Positions 49,385 to 61,106 of a DNA stretch of 64,000 nucleotides are shown here, in pieces. The DNA comes from Bradysia coprophila (lineage: Eukaryota; Arthropoda; Insecta; Diptera; Sciaridae), in the NCBI RefSeq assembly GCF_014529535.1, contig NW_023503416.1, positions 310,001-374,000 of the forward strand, given 5' to 3'. The position numbers were made by a program, and so were the translations under genes. Every line of letters begins with the position of its first letter. Position 1 is the first letter of the stretch. The notes below the pieces were generated by a model. That model saw nothing but the letters and a program-made list of their open reading frames with translations. It made no database searches and was not told the origin of the DNA.

Positions 49385-51847
49385 ATCTTCGAATTCACGG
49401 TCTGATGCACAATCGAGAAGAAAATTATTGAAAACAATTAATATGCTGCCAACTGGAAGTAGATTGATAAAATCTTGCACAGACGGAAAGCATATCACTC
49501 ATAGCATTAATGATTTTGTTACTTGTTTTGATGGATGTATTTTAAGAAGTTTTATACAAAATCTATTACTTCAATTGTTTTAACATACACGTTTTGCTGT
49601 TTAAAACCGAATGGATGATAGATCATTGTTTTCTTTTTTGTCGTAGTTGTTTATAACAGATGACAAAGTCGTTCGTAGTGAATTTTTCGATTTTGCTTTG
49701 ACTAATATATTATTACGTCGAAATTAGAGCTTTGTCAATTGTTTATTTTCAACCGTGTCTTCCGTCTAATGACAATGTTCGGCAAACAGTCTGGACTATT
49801 TAAATTGTTATTGGTCAGAGTAGAATAACGTTATAATTGTTCGATGATTTAATAATGTTTAGTTAAAAGACTTTTCTAAACACTCTCTTCGTTCTCCTTT
49901 TTCTTTGCGATCTCCTTCTACCTATACCTAGTGCACAACACTATATGAGGCTACATAAAGCGAATAAGTTTCGGTATACAACTGGTTCAATATGGTTTCT
50001 TAGTAGTGTTACATTTTATCGAAAAATATTGAGTGTATCCTCTGAAGCACTGTCGAAAATATAACTCCACTTACATCTTCTTGAACACTTTTATTTAAAG
50101 CTCAATGCAAGTGAAAAATGTATGAATCTACGCGACATGGTTGAAAATATCTCATTCAGTACTACATTTCTTGAATAAAGAAGTAAATCTGAAGTACAGA
50201 CATTTTCAAACAGAAATCGATTCAAGTACTAGTTTTAATCGACTTCTTTTTGTAAGATAAGTAGGTTAACAACAGTCTTATTGTCGACTCTTCATCGCAC
50301 TAGCACTTCCACAATTACAGCTTTTGCTGTCAATAATCTTGACTGCATATACCCAGAACCATATGAAAACCAATCAGTGAATAAGTGGGCCAATGTTTTC
50401 AAATAAATTGAAACGTATCTACTCTGATGGAAAAGAACCACAATCAGTCAATACGACACCTTTTATCACACGTGTACACCATTAAATTATTAAAACAATT
50501 GATTGTAAATTTCAGATCGTCAAGAACTTTTTTCTAACATATAAAATCACTGAAATGCTAACTCGCTGTGTGCACTTTAGGCGCTCTTCAAAACTGATCT
50601 ACCTTCGTTGCATGTAAGTTAGTTAATCGTGCATCGGCACCTCTGCTACGTATATTTAAATTGATCATAGATCTGTGTGCGATTTATGGCATTGGTAATT
50701 AAATGTAATCGATAACTAACGAAATGTGACTAATATGAGAAATAGTTTAGTTGAGCTCATCAGACTACAGTCAGAAGTACGTCATTTGAGATGTGCAACA
50801 GATGTGAGATGTACAAAAAGACATTCCTGAGGTATGTACCAAGCAATCAAAACACAAACTCACCAACAGTATATGTGCACACATATAAAGTCACCTTGGC
50901 AAAGACACTAATTGTAGTTTGATTTCGGACATTTTGCAATAAATATAAATAGTGTGCGTTTGTAGACCAGCCCATGAATTCAGTTCAAGCAAAATACAGA
51001 GTCGAGAAGTCTACGTTAACGGTGATACATTTTCTGTCCGAAAAAGGTTAACGAAAAGTCATTTTCTGTTTTTCGATGTACGATCCAAAGTCTGTGTGAA
51101 CATAATGTTTAATGTTGTGTACACTACTGCACTACATTAGTAACTTTAACTTGATCGTATGCGTGCTAGATATTTACGCATAGGTGACATTGGATTGTGC
51201 ATTCACTCAGAAGTTCTTTTTTTATTATTTTATGCAACCTGTTATATGCATGTGATTTAAGTGTCAAGTTGAAAGTAATTGGAATGATGAAAGAACCAGA
51301 TTAATCTATGAAAGATTGATGCTTTCCAAGTTTGAGGTATCGCTTTTCAGTCCAATAGATTTTGAAGTTTTTTGACAAAAGCTTCATCTATATCTTCGAT
51401 ATACTAAACCAGGATATTGTAAGAGTTTTTTCATAACACAGGCGACAAAATAGTCATTTTCTCGCCTCAGCTGGAAATTTGTTGTGAAAAACCGTTGTGT
51501 TGACCTTGGGAAAAAAGTTGGAAATTTCATTTTCTCTGGTGACTTGTGGCCCTCGCTACGCTCTGACCATAAACACCACCCTTGAAATGAAATTTCCAAC
51601 CTTTTCTTAAACACCACCCTTGAAATGAAATTTCCAACCTTTTCTTTCCCTCAGTGAACAAATAACTATTGTTGAATTCCTTGTGAGTAAAAAAACTGGT
51701 TTCATATTTGGTTACTATACCGCAAATCGAGGTAGATTTCTCGGCAGGACATTTACATTTTATTGAACACTTTCGTTTCGTCTAACATATAAAATAAATA
51801 GAAAAATTTAACTCTAAAATGTGATGCTAAGCCATTTGCTCGATTCG
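49385..51847. other. Spacer between lipase copies 2 and 3
   Basis: It contains foldback family B at 51430-51675 and otherwise unremarkable AT-rich sequence. No gene was recognised. The part next to 49384 should contain the promoter of copy 2; no convincing core element was identified. Confidence 0.65.
51430..51675. repeat. Foldback family B, copy 2, with an internal 39-bp duplication
   Basis: It matches 41041-41190 and, in its left part, the inverse of about 41640-41700 (ATAGTCATTTTCTCGCCTCA against GAGAAAATGACTAT). The inner arms pair around GCCCTCGCTACGCTCTGACC. The stretch starting TAAACACCACCCTTGAAATG is present twice in tandem, at about 51569 and 51608. Confidence 0.75.
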
Positions 51848-53456
51848 TCAGCTATTTCCTTTTGTGGCTAGATACGGTCGATCCACAGTAGGACATACAA
51901 ATTTTGTGAATTCCTTTTGCCAATTTGTGGATTTCTGTCCATCTGGTTCCATCATATTATTCCACAAAGCGTTTGCAGCTATAAAAAATCGAGTGAATTT
52001 TGTGCCCAAATAAAAAAAATTGTAATTACCTCTTGCATATCCCTTTTGACTCAAGTGGAAACAATCCATTGACATGTACGTAAAGTCATGATTGCCGTTA
52101 GGCAGTGTTGGAAATGTGACATTCTTCAAAAACGGTTGGTTATTCACAGTAAAGTCCTGTTAATTATTTCAATTTATAACGCTTTGTCAAATTAACCGAA
52201 GCTGTTGAGGAATACTTCTCCATTAAATTCGTCCATTCGAGACACCTTTTCCACAACATCCTTCCATCGCTCCATAATGTCGAAGTAGTATTGACGTTTG
52301 TTTCTGTAAGCGAATCCGAAGGCACAAGGACATTCTACATGATGCGAAGATTCACATTCTGCTGGTTTTCCTCGGAGTTCAGTAATAACTTTCATACCTG
52401 AGAAGTTTAGTTTTTATGAATCGGAAGCTATTATTGAAGAAATTCAGTTACTTACTCGGTGGGGTCACTAAATTAACCATGGTTCTGGGTAAGTTTTTTC
52501 GTAAGGTTCTCAAGGCACTAATCAGGTCTCTTTCATGATAATCGATAGTTTTTTCTGGATTTTTTGCGTAACACATGTCCAAGCAAAAGTCATTGGGTCC
52601 GATAAGGATTGTTATCATCTAAACAAAACGAAAATTTAAATTATTCACATAAACGGTCCGGTTGTCTTCAATGAATTTTTATTGTGTAACAGCGAACCTT
52701 CCAGTGTTCATTCAATTTCACTCGAGAATCTGAAGTCATCCTCTTCACCAAAACCTTAGCCTCATGTGGAATATCTCTTGACATCGCTCCGATTTCTGCA
52801 GTATTGAATCTTGAATTTTAATACCACGCCATTAACATACCGTTCTCCAAATGGAACAATTGCGTACAAACCTTGACCGTTTATCAGTTGAGTAACCATC
52901 CGATAATGAGTATCCGTAAAGGTTTGGATTGAAAACTTTAATAATGTTTGGTACAGTCAGATACTTTTGCCATTTACTTTGACCGCCAATCGACCAGGAA
53001 ACACCTTTATTTTCAATAAGCACCTGCAGAATATTTGTGGCCAACGCACCATTCCCTGCGGTTAGGGAATCTCCCATAGCAGCAATTATATCGATATCAC
53101 CAGGTGTTAATTGATGTACCGATTTAGGTATAGAATCGCTACGCTTTCCAGGCCCCTTCGGATCACAGAAGAATTTATGAGATTCCGGAAATGGTTTTTG
53201 AACTTTCTGAAATTTGAAAACAATTGCAGATGCAACTCAGCATTAAGAAAACATTTATTCGATTGTCATTTACCCCCTTTTTGTAATTCCAATTGTATGA
53301 TTTTTCGCTATCCGATCTGCCAATAAAATTGAACAACGAATTACGAAACATACGATACTCTGGTCGATATTTTTCGAGAAATGTTACTTGTCCATGTACA
53401 TCATTGTGGCAGGAGAGTGCAATGACCAATGCATTAACAACATGTGTGAATTTCAT
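51848..53456 (-). CDS. Phospholipase B1-like GDSL lipase, copy 3 (seven exons)
   Basis: Exons in order of transcription are 53456-53274, 53206-52872, 52809-52698, 52618-52456, 52397-52216, 52156-52030 and 51978-51848 (1,233 bases, 410 aa, stop TGA). The signal peptide starts MKFTHVVNALVIALS and is probably cut before QVTFLE. The catalytic set is intact: GDSLTAGNGA with Ser108, IGGQ at about 134-137, IGPNDFC with Asn219, and DCFHLSQKGY with Asp356 and His359. Exons two to seven have exactly the lengths of copy 2. Intron 6 is short and in frame at its 5' end, so translation reads through it into a false frame. A TTTATT lies at 51758-51763 (polyadenylation signal on the minus strand). This copy is the upstream-most of the cluster, and its closest relatives in the window are the two neighbours. 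Confidence 0.93.
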
Positions 53457-54066
53457 ATTGAATTTCCGTATGCAATCACCTGAGAATTTTCCAAAATAAA
53501 TTTATCATTCAAGAGTGTTCAATCAACTCAACATTCAACACTGATTTTAATCGATTTATTTTTATTTTTATTTTTCAAACGACGATGGGAGGAATTAGAT
53601 ATTGCTTCTACAGATTTTTCTCATTTTTTTTCGCTTAATACAACTGGTGACTTCTTGATGTGAATTACAAATAAAATCGAAATGAAACGAGTGTCGAATA
53701 GCCAATTTGTGCAGAGCTAAATTATAGCTCGAAGCCATAATATCTTGTAACAATTAATATAGGCTTCTAGCGAGTGAACGTCTCTTTTTGCTGCATTTCT
53801 AAAAATATAATTCTGAAATGTTCGATTAGTTGGATTTTTAGCAATAATCATTTGTTATATTTGTCGAGGAAGATGAGCAATTTTTAAATTAATAATTCTG
53901 TCCGTATCAACAGAAAAACCCCAGAGGAAAATTAATTATAGAAATAGACAATAATGAAATCGTCTGAGGTACACTCTGACTGCAATTTATATATGTATAT
54001 GCAAGCAATATAGACGATAAGGAGAACGTATCGTTTAGCAATGATTTTAACTATTTACAAGCAGTC

Positions 54067-54177
54067 CTGAATCTGTTACTTCTTTTGTTTCAATATCGTT
54101 TAGTGCCAAATCTTTTACTTCTTACGCTCAGAGATGCTTATCGCTTATTTTTGTCATCGTCAACGATAACAGATTTA
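54067..54177 (-). mobile_element. Fragment of element family M, reverse orientation
   Basis: It contains AATCTGTTACTTCTTTTGTT, AAATCTTTTACTTCTTACG and CATCGTCAACGATAACAGAT, matching the reverse of the copy at 643-854 with an internal deletion. Confidence 0.5.
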
Positions 54178-55274
54178 AATTTCTTTTGATCTGTACAAAG
54201 ACACTTTTTAACATATTAATGTCTCAACCTAACGTTAATAATACTGACAAATCTATTTATTTATGTCGTTGCAAATGCAAAATGTTACATTCAACATAAT
54301 CATCGTTGACATTTCTCGGATAAAATCCGACAGCATAGCTATATGACCCAAGAGACCAACAAAGCAAGAAAGTGCGACAAACGCAATCCAGACGAAAATG
54401 TTGGGGTACTACAGGAGGTAAAAGTACTATTTATTCTTGAAATGTATAAAAAAAAGTTCAAAGTTGTTATGCATCATCATGTTGTTAACAGAAGTAGACA
54501 AGATGTTTTGGCAATAAAAAAATGTTTGCTGGCACAACAGTTATGCTTGTATCAATATTTTTAGTTGAAAAAAAATTGTTTTGTTTCGTTTTGTTGAAGC
54601 AATGCAGACGCGTGCATTAAACTACATAAAATTCGGTCCCCATTGCATTGAAGCAAGTTCATAGTTCGAAAATGAAAATATAAAATTAAATGAAGCGTTT
54701 CAATAAATGTGGCAGATGTTGCAATGCTATTAGTTGCAAAATTCACTCTCTTCAAGAAGCTTATGTTAACTCGGTTGTTGTACCATGAAAATGGTTAGTT
54801 TATGTCTTTCCTTATTTTCTTGACTCTTTTTAATTTTTTAAATTAAAAACTTCGTCAAACTAACTTTGATAGACAATTTTGCAGTCCGTTTAATAGCTAA
54901 ATGTGTTTTGCTTTGTCGTCATTAAAAATAAAAAACCGACCGACCCAACCGTATCAATATAACTGAAAATTATTAAATTAGTCTACTAACTTGAGACGAT
55001 AAGCTATTTAAAATTTTTTTTATGAGCTCATCTCGTTGAATGCAAAACTTTTTTAATAAAGTTTTAAAAACTTTTCTATGTGTCCGTCTTGGTCCCAGAA
55101 ACGTATTGAGCAATGTGTTTCATTTGCGTAGATAAGGTCAAAGTGTCAGTGAGTGTTTAAAACACATTATAATTTCATTTGCAAACCATCGGTTAATCTT
55201 TTAGTAATTTGACTGAGGCCCCACATACTCATCAGTCCATCTTAAGGCCACAGTTTGAAACATATTACACTAGC

Positions 55275-55785
55275 ACGAAAATAGTATTTTTCGTACCAAG
55301 ACAGGAAATGACGATTTTTTCAGCACCAGTCCTAAGTTTTCTGACATTTCTGAGATTTCTTAATGAAAAATCATGGCAAAATAGGTCGTATTTCAGTTGT
55401 CGGATGCACAAAAGCTAACTGAAATACGACCTATTTTGCCATGATTTCAAATGTCAGTTTTTCCCGAACTATATATCGTGCGGGAAAAAACTTCATTTCT
55501 TTACGACTTATAGTGCGGGAAAAGAATTACATGATTTTTTCTAGGACTATACGATTGATTAAATTTAATATGGTGAATGTGAAGTGTGTATGTTTTCAAG
55601 TAAATTGATGTGTTTTGTCTATTTCAATTGTCCGATGCACAAAACGTTGTTCGTACCTCGACAGGAAATGGATTTTTTCAGCACACGTCCTAATTTTGCT
55701 TACTCGCTTCGCTCGTAAGGAAAACTTAGGACTGGTGCTGAAAAAATCGTCATTTCCTGTCTTGGTACGAAAAATACTATTTGCA
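55275..55785. mobile_element. Foldback element with nested perfect hairpin
   Basis: The outer arms at about 55275-55342 and 55718-55785 are near-perfect reverse complements, containing CCAAGACAGGAAATGACGAT and ATCGTCATTTCCTGTCTTGG. Within lies a perfect 28-base hairpin, 55371-55398 with 55417-55444 (ATAGGTCGTATTTCAG). A further partial copy of the arm word (CGACAGGAAATGGATTTTTT) near 55660 pairs with the right arm through TTACTCGCTTCGCTCGTAA. No coding capacity. Confidence 0.8.
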
Positions 55786-55994
55786 ACTAGTTAGTAAATG
55801 GGATGTTTTGCGCAATAGATGTGAAATACATCATATGCGCAAAATTCCCATTTACTAACGTGCTCCTCATTTTGACAAACGTCAATTAACGCACTAGTGC
55901 ATAAATGTATGTATGAAAAACCATTTACGCATTCTTTTGATCGCACTGAGACATAAACATTTTTGTAAGAATTTTTGTTTACCCGTTTTATATC

Positions 55995-58900
55995 GGATGG
56001 TAATAAACGACCATTTATTTTGTTGGGTTGAACGTTATAACAAATTTTTTGTACCAATATTAGTTAGCTGTCGACCGTTATAACTGTTTTTTTTTACCAA
56101 TATAAAAAATTCAAAATACCATTTCTTATGATAACTACCGTTATTATAAAAGTAAATACCGATAAAATGTGAGGAATTACCATTGACTTGTATATGTGTG
56201 TGTAATTGGTAATGTGGGAAATCGTCATTTTTAGTTGGCTTTACCATTTACTTTTTATTGGCTGTACCGTTATATTTTTTGAATATATCAAATGTGTGTT
56301 GAATTGGTCAGGTGGGCAAAGGAAGTGTTAGATTCGAATTTTAAATTGGTAAGTCGATGAAAGCAATCGGTGTATTTTTTGAATCTGTGTGTATTGGTCA
56401 TGTGTGCAAATTCAAATCGAAGCAAAAAAAAATCCAAACTGAAATTTAGGAATTACAAAAGTCTATCAATGTTATTTTGCGTGAAAATCCGAATACAGAA
56501 CCAAATTATAGACGGCAAAAATTTAAATTTGATGTATAAAAAAGTTACACAGACTAATTATTAGACGATGCGAGAGAAAAAAAATTAACTCCTAAGTTAC
56601 CGACACCGTTCCGGCGCCCGGCTCGCATTGCGGCCCTCCGCTTCGCTCCGGGGCAATGGGCCGGATCGCTCGGTGTGGTGCAACGCTTTTTATATACAAT
56701 GAAAGTTTGTATTCATTTCGTAAAAAGATGAGTTCTGAGCCAAACTCCTTTACGTTACATTTCGTAAAAGGTTGAATTCCCCAGGAATGAAGTAAACGCC
56801 TTTACGGCGAAACGCAAATTAGGAATTGAGTTGAGTTGAATTACACTAAAAAAATAAGCATATGCGAATCAGGACGATACGCGAAAATTAGGAAAATTCC
56901 AGATGCTATTTCGCTGGCTCTTTAGACCTTGCACAGTGCCGCAAGGGTCGTTAGACCGTTATTTATTCTTCGTAAGAGTTATAGTAAACGATTAGATAGA
57001 AAAAAAATGTCCATGACTAGGCTTCGTCGACAGTCTATAGATTTTTTATAGATTTTTAAGTTTTGATTTTTGACTTCAATGGCTTTATTAGCTATAGTAC
57101 AGCACTGATACAACGGATGAGACCGGCATAAAAAATTGATAATGACTGTCCGATAGTGACCAACTTATTTCCGAACACCGTTCGCTACTTTTACAATAGG
57201 TTATTATTTATTCCTAACACTATCCATCACGATTTCACCTTAATTTGATAATGTCGATAGTTTTGATGTACGATTTACCACAAAATTATACTCAATACCT
57301 CTAATATTTTCAGATTACCATTACGTTTAAACGTTTAATAACGTGAAACAATATTAACACATTCAAAATAATTGGGCCTGTCAACTTTCGGCGCCCTGGA
57401 CTTTACTTAAATAGTCGTGGAATGCCTCCAAATAAATTTCTAAAAATCTAGAATTCAGTTTTGGATTTTTAGAAATTTATTTGGAGGCATTCCTCGACTA
57501 ATTAAGTAAAGTCCAGGGTGCCGAAAGTTGATTACCTATTACACAACAGACGAGAGTATAAAAGCTGGATGCTTAATAATTCAAACGAACATTTATCCAT
57601 CCGATTTCACTCTCTATTTAGAATTTGATTGCTTAATGCAATACTATCAATAATTAACATAAAAGCAGCAAAAGAATGAATATTGATTATCTACCAATAT
57701 TTTTGATGGCTGATTTACCATCAAAATATATTCAAATACCAATTATATTTACAGATTACCATTAAGCTTAATACGGTGAACCAATATCAAGATACCAATA
57801 TTTTTTCTTAATCTACCATTGTTTTCTACGTAGTTTTCATGTTATTTTTAGTAGTTACCACTAAGTGAAAAATAATTAAATACCAATTGCCGAAAAAGGA
57901 AATTTGTGATACATTACCAATATTTTACACTATAACTCGAGTTGTTCGTTATATTTTATCCGTTTACCAATAATTTTATCGAAATACCACTATTTTTTAC
58001 GGACAAATCGTTAATACCGTTATTTTTTCCTAAAATATCGCTTGATTTAACCACTAATACCAATTCTGAAAATACCAATATATTAAAATGGAATTTACCA
58101 ATCTTCAGTTTACCGATAAATTATATTGAAATACCAATTATATTTGTTGATTACCAATGGCTATGGAAGGCACGACCACTTTAATATGTATAATTTACCA
58201 ATACGAAACACAGAAAAATGATACACGACCAATATTAAAAATTATTTTGACCGATATAACGAACCAATATTACCGATATTTTCCAATTAAAATACCAATT
58301 GCGTTACGCACCATATATTACTTCTAACCTACCGATTGAAAAATCTAGAAGAACAATATAAACTTTGGGAAAGTCATTAAATTAACTAAAAGAAAACTCT
58401 AAAAAATTTGGAACTACCATTTGAAGAAAATGATTTTCGGCTACATTACCAATACGTTAAATAAAGCAAAATGAGCTGGATATTAAAATAACATTAAGAT
58501 TTTATTAATTGTTAGATTATTTATAATATGAATACCAATATTTTTTCTGAATTACCATTATCTTTTCTGACACGACCATTATCAATTTCGACATGACCTT
58601 TAAACTTACTTCTTTAAACTTGATCAGACACCGTTATTTTTAATTCAAAAAACGTTATTTTCATTTCGATTTACCAATTTGAAGCTACCAATGAAAATAA
58701 TATGTTTTTACCAATAACGATTTACCACTATAATAAACCTAAATTTTCCGTTATAAAGTGTTTAATTTACCAATTTTATTTATTTTTTTAACAGTTATTG
58801 TGACTCTGATGATCGTTATTTGGTTTTTTTTACTACCAATAATAAGTTTTATTCAAATTACCATTAAATAAATGCAAGACGACCAACATTTCTTAGGAAA
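55995..58900 (+). repeat. Degenerate array of ACC(A/G)(A/T/C)T hexamers
   Basis: Words such as TACCAATA, TACCATTA, TACCGTTA and GACCAATA recur every 15-40 bases, mostly on the plus strand. The densest part is about 57700-58340, with at least 17 hits in the roughly 380 bases from 57961. There is no fixed longer unit, although 57265-57335 and 57705-57765 look like two versions of one block. A smaller cluster with the same words is at 11033-11180, and the words appear in both orientations at 61180-61380. Confidence 0.6.
57377..57528. repeat. Near-perfect hairpin with 68-bp arms
   Basis: From TCAACTTTCGGCGCCCTGGA at the left to CAGGGTGCCGAAAGTTGA at the right, the arms are reverse complements with only a few mismatches and a loop of about ten bases around CTAGAATTC. 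It sits inside the hexamer array and interrupts it. Confidence 0.85.
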
Positions 58901-59048
58901 ATGATCAATATCAGTTAATTCCCTTGACTGAAAGTCAGGGTCTTATGAAAGAAAATACCCTTAAATGTCCGTAACGCTAAGTTCACTTTGATATTTTGAA
59001 AATGTTCTACATTGACAAAAAACGTTAAATACAGAAAACGTCCGTACA

Positions 59049-59740
59049 CTTGTGGACTCGATAACTCGAGTAATTCTTTACCGATTTGCAAAATTTTGGT
59101 TTTAATCGACGGAGAATGAAAATCATGAGGTTAAGTTCGTAGATGGGCAATATTGGAGTAATGAGATGGGAGTAATTCTCAAGAGAATTTTATTCCTTGT
59201 TACCGCGATAACTTCCCTAATTCTTATCCGATTTTCAAATTTTTTGTGTTATTCGACGAAGATTGAAATTCTTGAGGTTGAGTTTGCAGATGGATAATGT
59301 TAGAACAACGAGATGGGAGAAATTCTACACAGACGCTTTTCCTTGTGGACTCGATAGCTCGAGTAATTCTTTACCGATTTGCAAAATTTTGGTTTTAATC
59401 GACGGAGAATGAAAATCATGAGGTTAAGTTCGTAGATGGGCAATATTGGAGTAATGAGATGGGAGTAATTCTCAAGAGAATGTTATTCCTTGTTACCGCT
59501 ATAACTTCCCTAATTCTTATCCGATTTTCAAATTTTTTGTGTTATTCGACGAAGATTGAAATTCTTGAGGTTAAGTTTGCAGATGGATAATGTTAGAGCA
59601 ACGAGATGGGAGAAATTCTACACAGACGCTTTTCCTTGTGGACTCGATAACTCGAGTAATTCTTTACCGATTTTCAAAATTTTGGTTTTAATTGACAGAG
59701 AATGATATTGGAGTAGTGAGTTTGGAGTAATTGTAAACAT
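59049..59740 (+). repeat. Tandem repeat, 293-bp dimeric unit, about 2.4 copies
   Basis: CTTGTGGACTCGATA begins units at 59049, 59342 and 59635, exactly 293 bases apart. Each unit consists of two related halves of about 146 bp (TTACCGATTTGCAAAATTTT against CTTATCCGATTTTCAAATTT; GAGATGGGAGTAATTCT against GAGATGGGAGAAATTCT). The first two units are nearly identical, so the array is young or homogenised. Confidence 0.9.
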
Positions 59741-59804
59741 ATTGTCAGAAATTCTGGATTTCTGGTCTAACAATTAAGAAGTACTTCCCAAAAGAGTTTT
59801 TGCT

Positions 59805-61045
59805 TGCTTACCGATAGCTCGAGTAATTCTCAGAGGCTTCAAAAATCAATTTCGACTAGTAGCGTAGTTCATGTGGTTAAACTTGAACATTGGAATTTAA
59901 TTGTACTAGTAATCTGGGATGTACGACCATTTTTGAGTGAAATCCGTATTCTTAAAAGATTTTTTTTCGGTCCTAAAATGCTTGAACGAGTGTGAACTTT
60001 GCGGCCAGAGCGAAGCGAGGGCCGTAATTCACACGAGTTATATTTTTTCAAGAGGTAGGCAGGAAATACACCACCTTTTCAGCTCATTTAGTAGACTATA
60101 TGGAGACTCATTTTAAGTTGTAAACGTACCTCGCTGAACCTTCCATTCATAGCGTATGTTTTCTGTTATTTGACACTCATAGCGCTTTTTAGGAGACAAT
60201 ATAGTAGACTCGTAATAGAGTAAAACATCGCTCGCTGGGCCAGCAACTCATAGCTCTTCTTGTTTCTGCAGAAAATTAAATTAAATTTGAGTAAAATGAA
60301 GCATGTGATGGCTGCTGTTTTCTAAATAAAAGAGACATTGATTTTTCATGTGAATATAATTTTGTGATCGTTGTTACAAGATATGGGAGAAATTATACTC
60401 AGACGCTGATCCTTGTTATCGTGATAACTTAAGTAATTTTTACCCGATTTTAAGTTCGTAGATGGATAATATTGGAGTAGTGAGGTTCCAGAAAAAATTC
60501 GACGAGCAAGTGAATCTGGATTTCTGGTCGAACAATCTAGAAGTCTAGAACAATCTTGCTTGCTTGATAACACGATAACTCGAGTAATTCTCAGAGGCTT
60601 CAAAAATCGCAGATTTGAAAATATTAAGTGTTTTCGACCAGCATCGTAATTCATGTGGTTAAATTCGAACATTGGACTTTATTGGACTGGTAATCTGCGA
60701 TATACAATTTTTGCGTGAAATCGTGTTCTTAAAAGAATTTTTTTCGTTCCTAAAGTGTTTGCACGAGTGTGAATTTTGCCAGAGCGAAGCGAGGGCCGTA
60801 ATTCACATGAGTTTTTTTTTCAAGAGGTAGGCAAGAAATGTGCCACCTGTTCAACGCTTTTAGTAGACTATGTAGGAGACTCATATTAGGAGTAAGACAT
60901 CGCTCGCTGGACCTTCAACTCATAGCTCTTTTTGTTTCTTCAGGAAATTAAATAAATATGAGTAAAATGAAGCATGTGATGACTGCTGCTTTCTGAATAA
61001 AAGAGACATCACCTTTTCATGTAACTTTAATTTTGTGATCTCAAA
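59805..61045 (+). repeat. Diverged tandem duplication of about 0.77 kb following the 293-bp array
   Basis: The block from about 59818 to 60380 is repeated from about 60590 to 61045. Shared words in order are AATTCTCAGAGGCTTCAAAA, ATGTGGTTAAA, TGAACATTGGA-type, CCAGAGCGAAGCGAGGGCCG, TCAAGAGGTAGGCA, CATCGCTCGCTGG and ATGAAGCATGTGATG. The stretch 60380-60580 between them is a degenerate 293-type unit, so both repeats belong to one higher-order structure. Confidence 0.75.
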
Positions 61046-61106
61046 AACACCACCTCATTTAAAAATGGTTAGAAAACTAAGACTGGAATTATAGAAAAAA
61101 AAAGTT

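Noticed and set aside
49040..49498. 152-residue minus-strand frame as a single protein
   Set aside because: It is an artefact of reading through the first intron of lipase copy 2. The true first exon is 49384-49205, and the next begins at 49139.
51979..52029. Extra peptide joining the last two exons of lipase copy 3
   Set aside because: The segment is a short intron with GT..AG borders. Splicing it out restores the sequence seen in copies 1 and 2.
59804..60672. Open frames of 60-108 residues in the right-hand repeats
   Set aside because: They occur in both strands of duplicated repeat units, are not conserved between the duplicates, and have no recognisable domain.
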